From Mycobacterium asiaticum DSM 44297 (GTDB lineage Bacteria; Actinomycetota; Actinomycetes; Mycobacteriales; Mycobacteriaceae), in the NCBI RefSeq assembly GCF_000613245.1, contig NZ_HG964937.1, forward strand, positions 81,913 through 145,912: a DNA stretch of 64,000 nucleotides, in the 5' to 3' direction. A program made the translations under genes and the position numbers. Under the pieces are notes generated by a model. The model saw only the letters and a program-made list of their open reading frames with translations. It did not search any database and was not told the origin of the DNA. Below, one piece after another: positions 18,320 through 27,250 of the stretch. Each line of letters opens with the position of its first letter. The first letter of the stretch is position 1.

Positions 18320-19222
18320 ATGGCCGCTGGGAAGCGCTCCCCGTGCAGTGACCAATCACTGGCTCGCAACGACCCGATGTACGGCACGGCATCGGCCGGC
18401 CATGCCTGGGCCATGTTCGAAATACCGGGCGCCTGGGGACATTCAGCGTTTTTGAATTCCGAGACGATCCTCGACCCCAAGCTGGGTCGCGCGATCGCCC
18501 GGCGCGTCGAGGCGGCCGGGATGCGGGTCGCCGCGATACGCAAACCCGGCCGCCGTCCCGCGCAGCCCCGATGGCGCTGGTTTCTGGCGCGGTCGGACGA
18601 GGGTGCGGAGGAGTTGCATCACGGTGAGGTCAGCGGGCCGCAGGAGTATCTCGACATCGCGCTCGACGGTTCCGATGGCCGACCCTTGACCACTCCGTTG
18701 ATTGCGGTCTGCGCCCATGGCAAGCACGACCAGTGCTGCGCGGTGCGCGGTCGCGCCGCGACCGCGGCGATCGCTGCGGAATATCCCGAATTGACCTGGG
18801 AGTGTTCGCATCTGGGTGGGGACAGGTTCGCTGCAACCATGCTGGTTCTGCCCGAAGGGTTGTGCTACGGGCGGGTTGACTCGGCCGATGCTGCCGGACT
18901 TGTCCGGCTGTACTTCGACGGACGACTGGACAACAGGTTCCTGCGGGGGCGCACCTGCCTGCCGCACCCGGTTCAGGCGGCACAGTACTTTGTGCGGGCG
19001 GCGTCCGGAGAGGATCGGATCGCCGCGTTGTCACCGCTTGATGTCCAGCGCGCCGAGCATCGGATCCGCGTGTTGCTCGCCGGCGACTCCGGCCCGGTGG
19101 AAGTCGTTCTGGCCGAAGAGATGTCCGAGCCGCTGCTGTCCATGTGCCATGCGTCGGTGCCCGGCCGCGTCCGCACCTTCACGCTAGTAGGCATCAACCC
19201 GAAGCCCGAGCGAAAACAATAG
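18320..19222 (+). CDS. sucrase/ferredoxin-like (Apd1-type) Fe-S protein
   Basis: 300-residue protein of the sucrase/ferredoxin-like family (PF06999 type), related to yeast Apd1/Aim32 with a thioredoxin-like [2Fe-2S] fold. Visible motifs are CSDQSLARNDPMYGTASAG at the start, VCAHGKHDQCCAVRGR near residue 135, and WECSHLGGDRFAATMLVLPEG near 170, which bear the candidate Cys/His ligands. ATG 18320 has GGGAA 9 bases upstream; GTG 18314 is the alternative. It follows the oxygenase with almost no gap, so it belongs to the same operon. A redox role for the oxygenase system is inference. Its last 39 bases overlap the convergent pruC gene. Confidence 0.82.
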   Translation: MAAGKRSPCSDQSLARNDPMYGTASAGHAWAMFEIPGAWGHSAFLNSETILDPKLGRAIARRVEAAGMRVAAIRKPGRRPAQPRWRWFLARSDEGAEELHHGEVSGPQEYLDIALDGSDGRPLTTPLIAVCAHGKHDQCCAVRGRAATAAIAAEYPELTWECSHLGGDRFAATMLVLPEGLCYGRVDSADAAGLVRLYFDGRLDNRFLRGRTCLPHPVQAAQYFVRAASGEDRIAALSPLDVQRAEHRIRVLLAGDSGPVEVVLAEEMSEPLLSMCHASVPGRVRTFTLVGINPKPERKQ

Positions 19223-20758
19223 CCGTACATCGGGATTCGTCAAGGACGTCGCCAACAGCTGCTCGATGCGCCGGATCCGGTAGCGCACCGTATTGGGATG
19301 TACCCGCAACGCGTGTGCGGCCGTGGCGACATCGCCGAAGCTGTCCAGGTACACCCGCAATGTTTCGACCAATGCCGGATCCCGTTCGCGCAACTCACCT
19401 ATCCGTGGGTCGACGAGCCGAGGATGATTGCCGATCATCGTGACGATCTCGTCGAGCAGCACGGTGGTACGCGCTTCGGCCAGCGAGGTGACCTGACCGA
19501 TGGAAACCGGATGGCGTGCGGCGCTGTCCAGCACCCGGTCCACCTCGCTGCGCGCCGCAGCGACGGCAGCCAGTCCGGCGATCGGGGTGGCAATCACTGC
19601 ACGCAATTGCGCGCCCAATTCGGTCCGCAGGGCGGCGATGGTGCCGCGGACCCAGGAGTGCAATGATCGGCTGGAGGTTACCTGGGGCAATAGCACGTAA
19701 ATCCTGGAACGGTTCGATGCCACCTGGGCGTCCCGGCGAAATGCACTGGCACTCAACGCTAAAGCATCGGTCAACCGAGAATTGGCCGTCGCCGAGTCCC
19801 ACCCCACGAGGGCGCCTGTTGCGTCGATCGACATGCCGAGGTCGCGGGCGATGGCGGAGACGTCGACGGCGTCGTCCGCGCGCAGGCCGAGTAGTTGCTG
19901 CACCCGCCGGGCATGCGTGGACGGCCGGGCCGCCAGCCGGGCCATGACGCGGGCGGCCAGCACCGCCGCGCCCCGCAGCATCTCGTCGGCATCTTCAGCC
20001 AGCGGCTGTAGACCCTGTTGCACCCAGATCGTGCCCATGAACACCGGGGAATGCCGCGGACTCTCAGCGGGCTGATGAATGCCGATGGCCAGGCGTGGGC
20101 GCAGTCCCAGCTCCGGCCGTTCGGCGACGTGCACCACCTCGTCGCCCGCTCGCAGCGCGTCGAAGATGCCCCATTGGCCGATCCACTGCAGATGCTCGGG
20201 CGGCCCGGCCCGACCGAGAATCGACAGCCGCCGCAGCTCGTCGGCTTCGTCGTTGGATGCCGAATAGGCCAGCACATGTGACTGTGCGTCCTCGATGCTG
20301 ACCATGCCGTGGATCCGATCGGCCAGGGACTGCGCCAACCCGAACAGATCGGTGCCGGAGTCCTCCTGCGGGTCGGCGCCCCGGTGATGCGCGAGTACGT
20401 GGTTGACCAGCTGATATACCCGCTCCCAGCGGGCTTGCGGCTCCACGGCGACGACCGCTGACCCGGCCTGGACCGCCGCGGCGGTCAATGCCTCCGACGG
20501 CTCCTTGGTGAAGATGGCCACCGGGGCGTCCACCTGGTTGCGGATCCAGCGCAACGCTTCGGCCTGCGAGACCCCTAGCAGGAAGAAGGCGTCGGCCGAG
20601 CCGGCCGCTGTCGCCAAACCCAACCGGACGTCGTCGGAGTCGATCAAGGCCGCCGACGCCACCGGCAGGTCCAGACCGCGAGGCGCCTCGACCAGGCTCA
20701 CCATCGTTGCGTCGAGCGCGAGCAGCAGTTTGCCGAGGCTTACTCCCGGCCTACCCAT
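19184..20758 (-). CDS. pruC: PruC, PucR-family activator of proline catabolism genes
   Basis: 524 residues. A large N-terminal sensory region with a PucR/GGDEF-like middle ends in a C-terminal helix-turn-helix (VATAAHALRVHPNTVRYRIRRIEQLL) of the PucR/CdaR type. It is divergent from pruA and matches Rv1186c (PruC), which controls pruAB in M. tuberculosis in response to proline. The ATG at 20758 lies inside the first of two direct repeats that probably mark its operator, so autoregulation is likely. Confidence 0.93.
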   Translation of the reverse strand: MGRPGVSLGKLLLALDATMVSLVEAPRGLDLPVASAALIDSDDVRLGLATAAGSADAFFLLGVSQAEALRWIRNQVDAPVAIFTKEPSEALTAAAVQAGSAVVAVEPQARWERVYQLVNHVLAHHRGADPQEDSGTDLFGLAQSLADRIHGMVSIEDAQSHVLAYSASNDEADELRRLSILGRAGPPEHLQWIGQWGIFDALRAGDEVVHVAERPELGLRPRLAIGIHQPAESPRHSPVFMGTIWVQQGLQPLAEDADEMLRGAAVLAARVMARLAARPSTHARRVQQLLGLRADDAVDVSAIARDLGMSIDATGALVGWDSATANSRLTDALALSASAFRRDAQVASNRSRIYVLLPQVTSSRSLHSWVRGTIAALRTELGAQLRAVIATPIAGLAAVAAARSEVDRVLDSAARHPVSIGQVTSLAEARTTVLLDEIVTMIGNHPRLVDPRIGELRERDPALVETLRVYLDSFGDVATAAHALRVHPNTVRYRIRRIEQLLATSLTNPDVRLLFSLGLRVDAY

Positions 20759-20800
20759 GTTGTCGGATTCTACTAGAGCGGGCAGCCCATGTTGTCTGAT
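20754..20800. promoter_or_regulatory. 15-bp direct repeats in pruC-pruA divergent region
   Basis: CCCATGTTGTCGGAT (20754-20768) and CCCATGTTGTCTGAT (20786-20800) are identical in 14 of 15 bases and spaced 32 bp, about three helical turns. They lie between the divergent pruC and pruA genes. Spacing on one DNA face fits two dimers or an extended PucR-type activator site. Direct evidence for PruC binding is not available here. Confidence 0.45.
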
Positions 20801-20841
20801 CGGCTAACAGTTCGGGCTACCAACCAGGGGACCCTGGCCGT

Positions 20842-22473
20842 ATGGACGCGATCACTCAGGTGCCGACGCCGGTCAACGAACCGGTGCACGACTACGCACC
20901 GCGCTCACCCGAACGTGACCGACTGCGTGGCGAGCTGGCAGCCCTGGCCGAGAATCCGATCGATCTGCCGCACGTCATCGCCGGACGGCACGTCATGGGT
21001 GAGGGGCAACGGATTGACGTGGTTCAGCCGCACCGGCATGCGGCCAAGTTGGGGACCCTCACCAACGCTGTGCACGCCGACGCGTCCGCCGCCGTGGAGG
21101 CCGCGGTGGCGGCGAAGGCGGAGTGGTCTGCCACGCCGTTCGAGGAACGCGCCGCGGTGTTCCTGCGAGCGGCCGACCTGCTGGCCGGGCCTTGGCGCGA
21201 GAAGATCGCAGCCGCAACCATGCTCGGCCAGTCCAAGTCCGTGTACCAGGCCGAGATCGATGCGCCCTGCGAACAGATCGACTTCTGGCGGTTCAACGTC
21301 GCCTTTGCCCGCCAGGTCTTGGCCCAGCAGCCTGTCAGCGGCCCGGGGGAATGGAACCGCAGTGACTACCGGCCGCTGGACGGCTTCGTGTACGCGATCA
21401 CCCCGTTCAACTTCACTTCAATCGCCGCCAATCTGCCCACGGCACCGGCGCTGATGGGTAACACCGTGGTGTGGAAGCCGTCGATCACGCAGACCCTGTC
21501 GGCCTACCTGACGATGAGGTTGCTCGAGGCGGCAGGGTTGCCGCCTGGCGTCATCAACATGCTCACCGGCGACGGTCTGGCGGTCTCGGATGTGGCGCTA
21601 AGTGACGCGCGGTTGGCCGGCATTCACTTCACCGGGTCGACCGCCACCTTCCAGCACCTGTGGCGGGAGGTGGGGGCCAACATCGGTCATTACCAGAGTT
21701 ATCCACGACTCGTCGGTGAGACGGGCGGTAAGGATTTCGTGGTTGCGCACGCTTCGGCCCGCCCGGATGTGCTGCGCACCGCGCTGATTCGGGGCGCCTT
21801 CGACTACCAGGGCCAGAAGTGCTCGGCCGCGTCCCGGGCCTTCGTCGCACACTCGGTATGGCAGCGGATGGGAGACGAATTCCTCGGCGCGGCAGCCGAA
21901 CTCAGCTACGGTGATGTCACCGACCTGTCCAATTTCGGCGGTGCGCTGATCGACCGGCGTGCTTTCGTCAAGAACGTGGACGCCATCGAACGGGCGAAAG
22001 GCGCGCCCAGGATGACGATCGCGGTCGGCGGCGAATACGACGACGGTGAAGGGTATTTCGTGCGCCCCACCGTGCTGCTGTCGGATGACCCCACCGACGA
22101 GGCGTTCGCCACCGAGTACTTCGGTCCGGTGCTGGCACTGCACATCTACCCGGATGACCAGTACGAGCGGATCCTCGATGTGGTTGACACCGGTTCGCGG
22201 TACGCGTTGACCGGAGCGGTGATCGCCGACGATCGCGCGGCAGTGCGCACCGCGCTGCAGCGACTGCGGTTCGCGGCGGGCAACTTCTATATCAACGACA
22301 AGCCGACCGGCGCGGTGGTTGGACGTCAACCGTTCGGTGGCTCACGTGGTTCGGGCACCAACGACAAGGCCGGTTCGCTGCTCAACCTGCTGCGCTGGAC
22401 GTCGGCGCGCACCATCAAGGAGACGTTTGTGCCGGCCACCGACCACACCTACCCACACATGGCTGCCGAGTGA
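20842..22473 (+). CDS. pruA: PruA, L-glutamate gamma-semialdehyde (P5C) dehydrogenase
   Basis: 543-residue NAD-dependent aldehyde dehydrogenase oxidising glutamate semialdehyde/pyrroline-5-carboxylate to glutamate, second step of proline catabolism. It carries the catalytic C327 (QGQKCSAASR), the Glu motif GETGGKDF, and NKPTGAV-type C-terminal residues (FYINDKPTGAVVGRQPFGG). It matches Rv1187 in sequence and length. A GGGGA site precedes ATG 20842. Its stop overlaps the pruB start (TGATG), giving translational coupling of the two catabolic steps. Confidence 0.97.
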   Translation: MDAITQVPTPVNEPVHDYAPRSPERDRLRGELAALAENPIDLPHVIAGRHVMGEGQRIDVVQPHRHAAKLGTLTNAVHADASAAVEAAVAAKAEWSATPFEERAAVFLRAADLLAGPWREKIAAATMLGQSKSVYQAEIDAPCEQIDFWRFNVAFARQVLAQQPVSGPGEWNRSDYRPLDGFVYAITPFNFTSIAANLPTAPALMGNTVVWKPSITQTLSAYLTMRLLEAAGLPPGVINMLTGDGLAVSDVALSDARLAGIHFTGSTATFQHLWREVGANIGHYQSYPRLVGETGGKDFVVAHASARPDVLRTALIRGAFDYQGQKCSAASRAFVAHSVWQRMGDEFLGAAAELSYGDVTDLSNFGGALIDRRAFVKNVDAIERAKGAPRMTIAVGGEYDDGEGYFVRPTVLLSDDPTDEAFATEYFGPVLALHIYPDDQYERILDVVDTGSRYALTGAVIADDRAAVRTALQRLRFAAGNFYINDKPTGAVVGRQPFGGSRGSGTNDKAGSLLNLLRWTSARTIKETFVPATDHTYPHMAAE

Positions 22474-23432
22474 TGAGCGGCCTGTTTGCGCACACCGTAC
22501 GGCCGGCCCTGCTCGCGGCCAGTCGAGCCGACGGATTACGCCGGGCGCTGCAGCGGTCAACGCTCACCCGGCGGGTGGTGCACCGGTTCGTGCCCGGAGA
22601 AACCATCCCAGAAGCACTGACTGTCGTTGCCGCACTGCGAGATTCCGGCCGCTTTGTCAGCGTAGATTTCCTCGGTGAGAACGTTGACGACGCCGACGGC
22701 GCAGCGGCTACGGTGCGGGCCTATCTCGAGTTGCTCGACGCGTTGGGTGGGGACTCGCCGAGCGACGGGGTCCGTCCGCTGGAAGTCTCGGTCAAGCTTT
22801 CGGCGCTGGGGCAGGCGTTGGATCGCGATGGTCAGAAGATCGCGCTGGACAATGCGCGGACCATCTGCGAGCGGGCCAGTCAGCTCGGCGTGTGGGTGAC
22901 GGTGGACGCCGAAGACCACACCACGACCGACTCGACGCTGTCGATCTCCGGTGATCTGCGGGTCGACTTCCCCTGGCTCGGTACGGTTCTGCAGGCTTAC
23001 CTGCGCCGCACCCTCGCCGATTGCGAAGAATTGGCCGCCGTTGGAGCTCGGGTGCGACTGTGCAAGGGCGCCTACGATGAGCCCGCATCGGTGGCGTACC
23101 GCGCCGACGATCAGATCACCGACTCCTACCTCCGCTGCCTGCGGGTGTTGATGGCGGGTCGCGGGTATCCGATGGTCGCCTCGCACGATCCGCTGATCCT
23201 CGAAGCCGTCCCGCGACTGGCTCGCGAATTCGCGTACAACCAAACGGAATTCGAATACCAGATGCTCTACGGCATCCGCGACGACGAACAGCGGCGTCTG
23301 GCCCGGGCCGGCAACCAGGTAAGGGTGTACGTGCCGTTCGGCACCGAGTGGTACGGGTATTTCATGCGGCGGTTAGCCGAGCGACCAGCAAATTTAGGAT
23401 TCTTTCTGCGGGCCCTACGAGCTTATGCTTGA
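22473..23432 (+). CDS. pruB: PruB, proline dehydrogenase
   Basis: 319-residue monofunctional flavin-dependent proline dehydrogenase with a TIM-barrel fold. Conserved motifs include EVSVKLSALGQALD, VTVDAEDHTTTDSTL, VRLCKGAYDEP and the C-terminal YVPFGTEWYGYFMRRLAERP, the substrate-binding Arg pair. It oxidises proline to pyrroline-5-carboxylate and feeds electrons to quinone; PruA completes the route to glutamate. ATG 22473 overlaps the pruA stop; GTG 22470 is also possible. Orthologous to Rv1188. Confidence 0.97.
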   Translation: MSGLFAHTVRPALLAASRADGLRRALQRSTLTRRVVHRFVPGETIPEALTVVAALRDSGRFVSVDFLGENVDDADGAAATVRAYLELLDALGGDSPSDGVRPLEVSVKLSALGQALDRDGQKIALDNARTICERASQLGVWVTVDAEDHTTTDSTLSISGDLRVDFPWLGTVLQAYLRRTLADCEELAAVGARVRLCKGAYDEPASVAYRADDQITDSYLRCLRVLMAGRGYPMVASHDPLILEAVPRLAREFAYNQTEFEYQMLYGIRDDEQRRLARAGNQVRVYVPFGTEWYGYFMRRLAERPANLGFFLRALRAYA

Positions 23433-23465
23433 TGCCGATAGTGCTGGCCGTTGAGGAGGGCCGCG

Positions 23466-24997
23466 ATGTCGACTCTGATGGTGGTCCCGGAGATATTGGC
23501 GTCGTCCGCGGGAGAGTTGACGAATATCGGGTCGGCGCTGACCGCCTCCAATGCCGCGGCCGTCGTCCCGACGACGCGGATACTGGCGGCGGGTGCCGAC
23601 GAGGTGTCGCTGGCCATCGCGTCGCTGTTCTCCGTGCAGGGCAAGGCTTATCAAACGCTCGCGGCGCAAGCCGAAGCGTTTCGGCAACAATTCCTGCAAG
23701 CGCTCGACGCCGCGGCGGCCACCTATGCGGGTGCGGAGGCCGCGAGCGTCTCCCCGCTCGAGATGTTCCAGCAGCAGTTGCTCATCGCCATCAACACCCC
23801 GACTCAGCTTGTCTTTGGGCGCCCGCTGATCGGCGATGGGGCCAACGCGACCACGGCGGGGCAGGCCGGTGGCGCCGGCGGAATTCTGTACGGCAATGGT
23901 GGCGCCGGGTACACCAGTACAACCGCGGGAGTGGCAGGCACCAATGGCGGTAGCGCCGGGTTGATCGGTAACGGCGGCCCGGGCGGCGGTGGTGGCGCCG
24001 GGGCCGCCGGCGGTAGGGGCGGTATCGGCGGGATCCTGTATGGCAATGGCGGCGCCGGCGGTAATGGCGGCACCGGCACCATAGTGGTTCCGGGGGGCAT
24101 CGCCGGTGCCGGTGGCGACGCGGTCCTCTTCGGTCACGGCGGCAACGGCGGGTTGCGGCACCGGCAGGGCGGGGGTCCGGGGGATCCGGCGGCCTCGGCG
24201 GGCTGTTCTATGGCAACGGCGGGACCGGTGGCACGGGCGGCGTGGGCTCTGTCCTCGACGGCGGAGCAGGTGGCGCGGGTGGTGCGGCGGGATTGGTCGG
24301 CAGCGGAGGGACCGGCGGGGCCGGTGGCACCGGTGGCGTCGGCGGCACCGGCGGATACGGCGGCGGTGGCGGGCTGATCGGTGACGGCGGTGCCGGGGGA
24401 GCCGGAGGCGACGGGCTCACCACGCAAGGCGGGTTAGGTGGTCAGGGCGGCTCAGCGCAGTGGATCGGTAAGGGCGGCGCCGGCGGCACCGGCGGTATGG
24501 GCAACGACGTGGGTGGAGCCGGGGGCAGCGGCGGCGGGGGTGGGTCGCTGTATGGCGGCGGAGGAAACGGCGGGACCGGCGGCACCGGCACTGGCGAGGT
24601 GGGCGGCGCGGGCGGCTCCGGCGGCAGAAGCGGGGTGATCGGCGACGCCGGGTCGGGCGGTACCGGCGGGTTCGGCCAATTGCACGGCGGCAACGGCGGA
24701 TTCGGCGGTGCCGCCTGGATCATCGGTGCGGGCGGAGCCGGCGGCTCGGGCGGGGGGAGCGGCATCCTGAACGGGGCGGGCGGCAGCGGCGGCGACGGCG
24801 GTCTGCTGTACGGCTGGGGCGGCAATGGCGGCAATGCGGGCACCGGTGGCGCCAACGGCAACAACGGCGGCAGCGGCGGAAACGCGCTGCTGATCGGCAA
24901 CGGCGGTAACGGCGGCAACGGCAGCGGAACCCAACCGGGCGGCGCTGGCGGATCGGGCGGGCGGTTGTTCGGTAGCGACGGAGTGGCCGGGTCGTAA
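23466..24997 (+). pseudogene. PE-PGRS gene with frameshift in the glycine repeat region
   Basis: ATG 23466 with GGAGG upstream opens a PE domain of about 95 residues (STLMVVPEILASSAGELTNI) followed by PGRS GGxGG repeats. The PE frame runs as clean PGRS to about 24150, then becomes non-PGRS and ends at 24377. From about 24185 the PGRS pattern ([13 protein letters not shown]...) resumes in the frame two positions on and runs to a stop at 24997. The break falls among runs of five Gs (24160-24185), where sequencing error or slippage is likely. If intact it would encode about 510 residues. It is annotated as broken because the given sequence does not encode a continuous protein. Confidence 0.8.
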
Positions 24998-24999
24998 CG

Positions 25000-25605
25000 C
25001 TACGTCGCCCGCCGCGGCCGCGCGCGTTCGGCGGCGAAGCCGCGCACCACAAACGAGCTGACGAACTCGGCGACCACCTCGGGGTCGTCCATGTCCCGGA
25101 CCGGGGACAGGGTGCTGAAGAGCGAGAACAGGATTCGTGCGAACCATTCACCGGCCGCCTGCACATCGAGATCCTTGCGGACCTCGCCGGTGAGCTTGGC
25201 CGCCGAAAGGTATGGCGCGAAGAAGTCGATGCATTCTCGCAGCAGCACGGCTGCGTCCTTGGTGAGCAGCAGGCTGATCGCATCCTCGTCGAAGTATTCC
25301 TCGGATGCGATCGCCCGTCGCGCCTGCGACACGAAAACCGCTGCGTTGGAGAGCTTTTCCTCCAGTGAGCGGCCGCGGTCCATGGCTCGGGACATCTCCC
25401 GGTAAAACTGCTCGGAGGCTTGTTCGGCGCAAGCCTCCAAGATCTCGCCCTTGTCCCGGAAGTATTCATAGATCGTGCTGCGGGAGACGTTGGCCAGGCG
25501 GGCGATATCGACGATCGTCGTCTTCAATAATCCGTGCTTGCGGAAGCAGGCATAAGCGGACTCGAGGATGAGGTCACGAGTTTCGGTGGAGGTCGCCTGG
25601 GTCAT
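25000..25605 (-). CDS. TetR-family regulator at the end of the igr-like operon
   Basis: 201 residues. The N-terminal TetR DNA-binding domain spans about 10-57 (helix-turn-helix TTIVDIARLANVSRSTIYEY FRDKGEI). The rest is a ligand-binding helical domain, resembling regulators of acyl-CoA or steroid catabolism. ATG 25605 starts 8 bases after the thiolase stop; TTG 25611 is also in frame. As the last gene of the catabolic operon it probably represses that operon, perhaps through the dyad at 31754-31773. The ligand is unknown, most likely an acyl-CoA intermediate. Confidence 0.88.
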   Translation of the reverse strand: MTQATSTETRDLILESAYACFRKHGLLKTTIVDIARLANVSRSTIYEYFRDKGEILEACAEQASEQFYREMSRAMDRGRSLEEKLSNAAVFVSQARRAIASEEYFDEDAISLLLTKDAAVLLRECIDFFAPYLSAAKLTGEVRKDLDVQAAGEWFARILFSLFSTLSPVRDMDDPEVVAEFVSSFVVRGFAAERARPRRAT

Positions 25606-25613
25606 CAGCAAAC

Positions 25614-26783
25614 CTAGCTGGATCTGGCCAGAATCAGCCCGCTGGTGGGCACGCCCGTCCCGGACGTCACCAGCACGTGTTCGACATTCTCCACCTGGTT
25701 GTAAGAAGTGCCCCGCACCTGACGAACACCTTCGGTGATGCCGTTCATTCCGTGGATATAGGCCTCACCGAGCAGTCCGCCATTGGTGTTGATCGGGAAC
25801 TCGCCACCGAGCGACAGCCGCTCGACGGTGGCGAAGTCCTTGGCCTCGCCGCGCCCGCAGAAGCCGAGTTCCTCCAGCTGGCTGAATACGAACGGCGTGA
25901 AATGGTCGTAGATGAAGGCGGTTTGGATGTCCTGGGGCTTGAGGCCGGAATCACGCCACAACCGGTCGGCCACCACACCCATTTCGGGGAGCCCGGTGAT
26001 GTCGTCGCGGTAGTAGCTCGTCATCATCTCGCCGTTGGCCGCCGCGCCCTGGGCCGCCGCGGTGATGATCGCCGGCGGCTGGCGAAGATCTCGAGCTCGT
26101 TCGGCGCTGGTCACCACCAGCGCGACACCGCCGTCGCTCTCCTGGCAGCAGTCCAGCAGACGCAACACCGGCTCGATGATCCACCGCGAATTCTGGTGGT
26201 CTTCCAGCGTGATCGGCCGTTCGTAGAACCACGCATCCGGGTTGCGGGCCGCGTGCGCGCGGTCCACGACCGCAATACGGCCGAAGTCCTCGTTGGTGAC
26301 GCCGTAGGTCGACATGTAGCGCTGGGCGTGCATGGCGACCCACGCGGCCGGAGTGATCAGCCCGAACGGCGCGTAATGCGCCATGAACAACGGCGTTTCG
26401 GCGCTGGTGCGTCCGCTGCCGCCGAACCGGAAGCCGGAACGCTCGTTGAAGGCGCGCCAGCACACCACCACGTCCGCGACACCGGTGGCGACCGCCATCG
26501 CGGCGTGTACCACGGTGCCCGCGGCCGCCCCGCCGCCGTGGTGCACCCGGCTGAAGAAGCTCAGGTCACCGATGCCGACGTTGCGCGCGATGTCGATCTC
26601 GTCGCTGGAGTCCATGGTGAACGTGACCATGCCGTCAACGTCGCTGGGCGCCAGCCCGGCGTCGTCCAGCGCTGCACTGACCGCCTCACAGGCCAATTGA
26701 AGTTCGCTGCGGCCGGATTCCTTGGAGAATTCGGTCTGACCGATCCCGACGATTGCTGCGGCGCCGGGCAGCGCGCTGCTCAC
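25614..26783 (-). CDS. Ltp2-like thiolase-fold protein (putative retro-aldolase)
   Basis: 389 residues of the SCP-x/thiolase lipid-transfer branch. The protein opens AAAIVGIGQTEFSKESGRSE, as in Ltp2 and related non-condensing thiolases. It has HHGGGAAAGTVVHAAMAVATG and near the end GGLLGEAYIHGMNGITEGVRQ, and lacks the usual condensing-thiolase nucleophile context. Ltp2 with a DUF35 partner cleaves 17-hydroxy steroid side-chain CoA esters by retro-aldol chemistry. A DUF35 gene lies in the same operon, so an equivalent complex is likely. GTG 26783 overlaps the upstream MaoC stop (GTGA). Confidence 0.87.
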   Translation of the reverse strand: MSSALPGAAAIVGIGQTEFSKESGRSELQLACEAVSAALDDAGLAPSDVDGMVTFTMDSSDEIDIARNVGIGDLSFFSRVHHGGGAAAGTVVHAAMAVATGVADVVVCWRAFNERSGFRFGGSGRTSAETPLFMAHYAPFGLITPAAWVAMHAQRYMSTYGVTNEDFGRIAVVDRAHAARNPDAWFYERPITLEDHQNSRWIIEPVLRLLDCCQESDGGVALVVTSAERARDLRQPPAIITAAAQGAAANGEMMTSYYRDDITGLPEMGVVADRLWRDSGLKPQDIQTAFIYDHFTPFVFSQLEELGFCGRGEAKDFATVERLSLGGEFPINTNGGLLGEAYIHGMNGITEGVRQVRGTSYNQVENVEHVLVTSGTGVPTSGLILARSS

Positions 26784-27250
26784 GCCTGGCCCCCTTCCGA
26801 GGTCTTGTCGAGCAGGCTGAGCACCGCGGTGCCCGAGACGTGGTTGCCGAGACTGTTGGCTCCCTGGAACGTGACCTCGACGAAATTCTCACCACCCGTG
26901 CCTTCGGTCTTACCGGTCACCGAGCCGCTGAAACGCAGTGGGTCGTCCGGAAAGCTCGGCACGCCAAGGCGAATCGACAGTTTCTTGACCATCGCCTCCG
27001 GCCCCGCCCATTCGGTGAGGAATCGCACGCAGTACCCGTTGGTGGTCAGAATGTTCATGAACAGATTCGGCGAGCCCTGCTTGTTGGCGTAGTCGCGGTC
27101 GTGGTGTACCGGCATGAAGTCACGCGACGCGATCGCGCCCGCGACGATCATGGTGGTGGTAATCGGGACCTCCAGAGCTGTGACCTCGTCACCTTCCGAG
27201 ATCTCCTGCCACGCCAGGGTTTTCCGGGTCGAGGTTGCGGTGGTAGTCAT
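26780..27250 (-). CDS. MaoC-like hydratase (ChsH1-like)
   Basis: 156-residue single hot-dog domain. The hydratase motif is clear: AGAIASRDFMPVHHDRDYAN, with the catalytic Asp and His, and the NILTTNGYCVRFLTEWAG region follows. It resembles ChsH1, which with ChsH2 hydrates a steroid enoyl-CoA. Starts at ATG 27250, preceded by GGAAGGA and overlapping the fadE stop as ATGA. Upstream in-frame codons lie within fadE and are not used. Probable partner: the second MaoC protein at 28757-29299. Confidence 0.88.
   Translation of the reverse strand: MTTTATSTRKTLAWQEISEGDEVTALEVPITTTMIVAGAIASRDFMPVHHDRDYANKQGSPNLFMNILTTNGYCVRFLTEWAGPEAMVKKLSIRLGVPSFPDDPLRFSGSVTGKTEGTGGENFVEVTFQGANSLGNHVSGTAVLSLLDKTSEGGQA

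Noticed and set aside
23850..24990. Glycine repeat DNA as a possible CRISPR or phage repeat
   Set aside because: It encodes PGRS repeats in an identifiable PE-PGRS gene.
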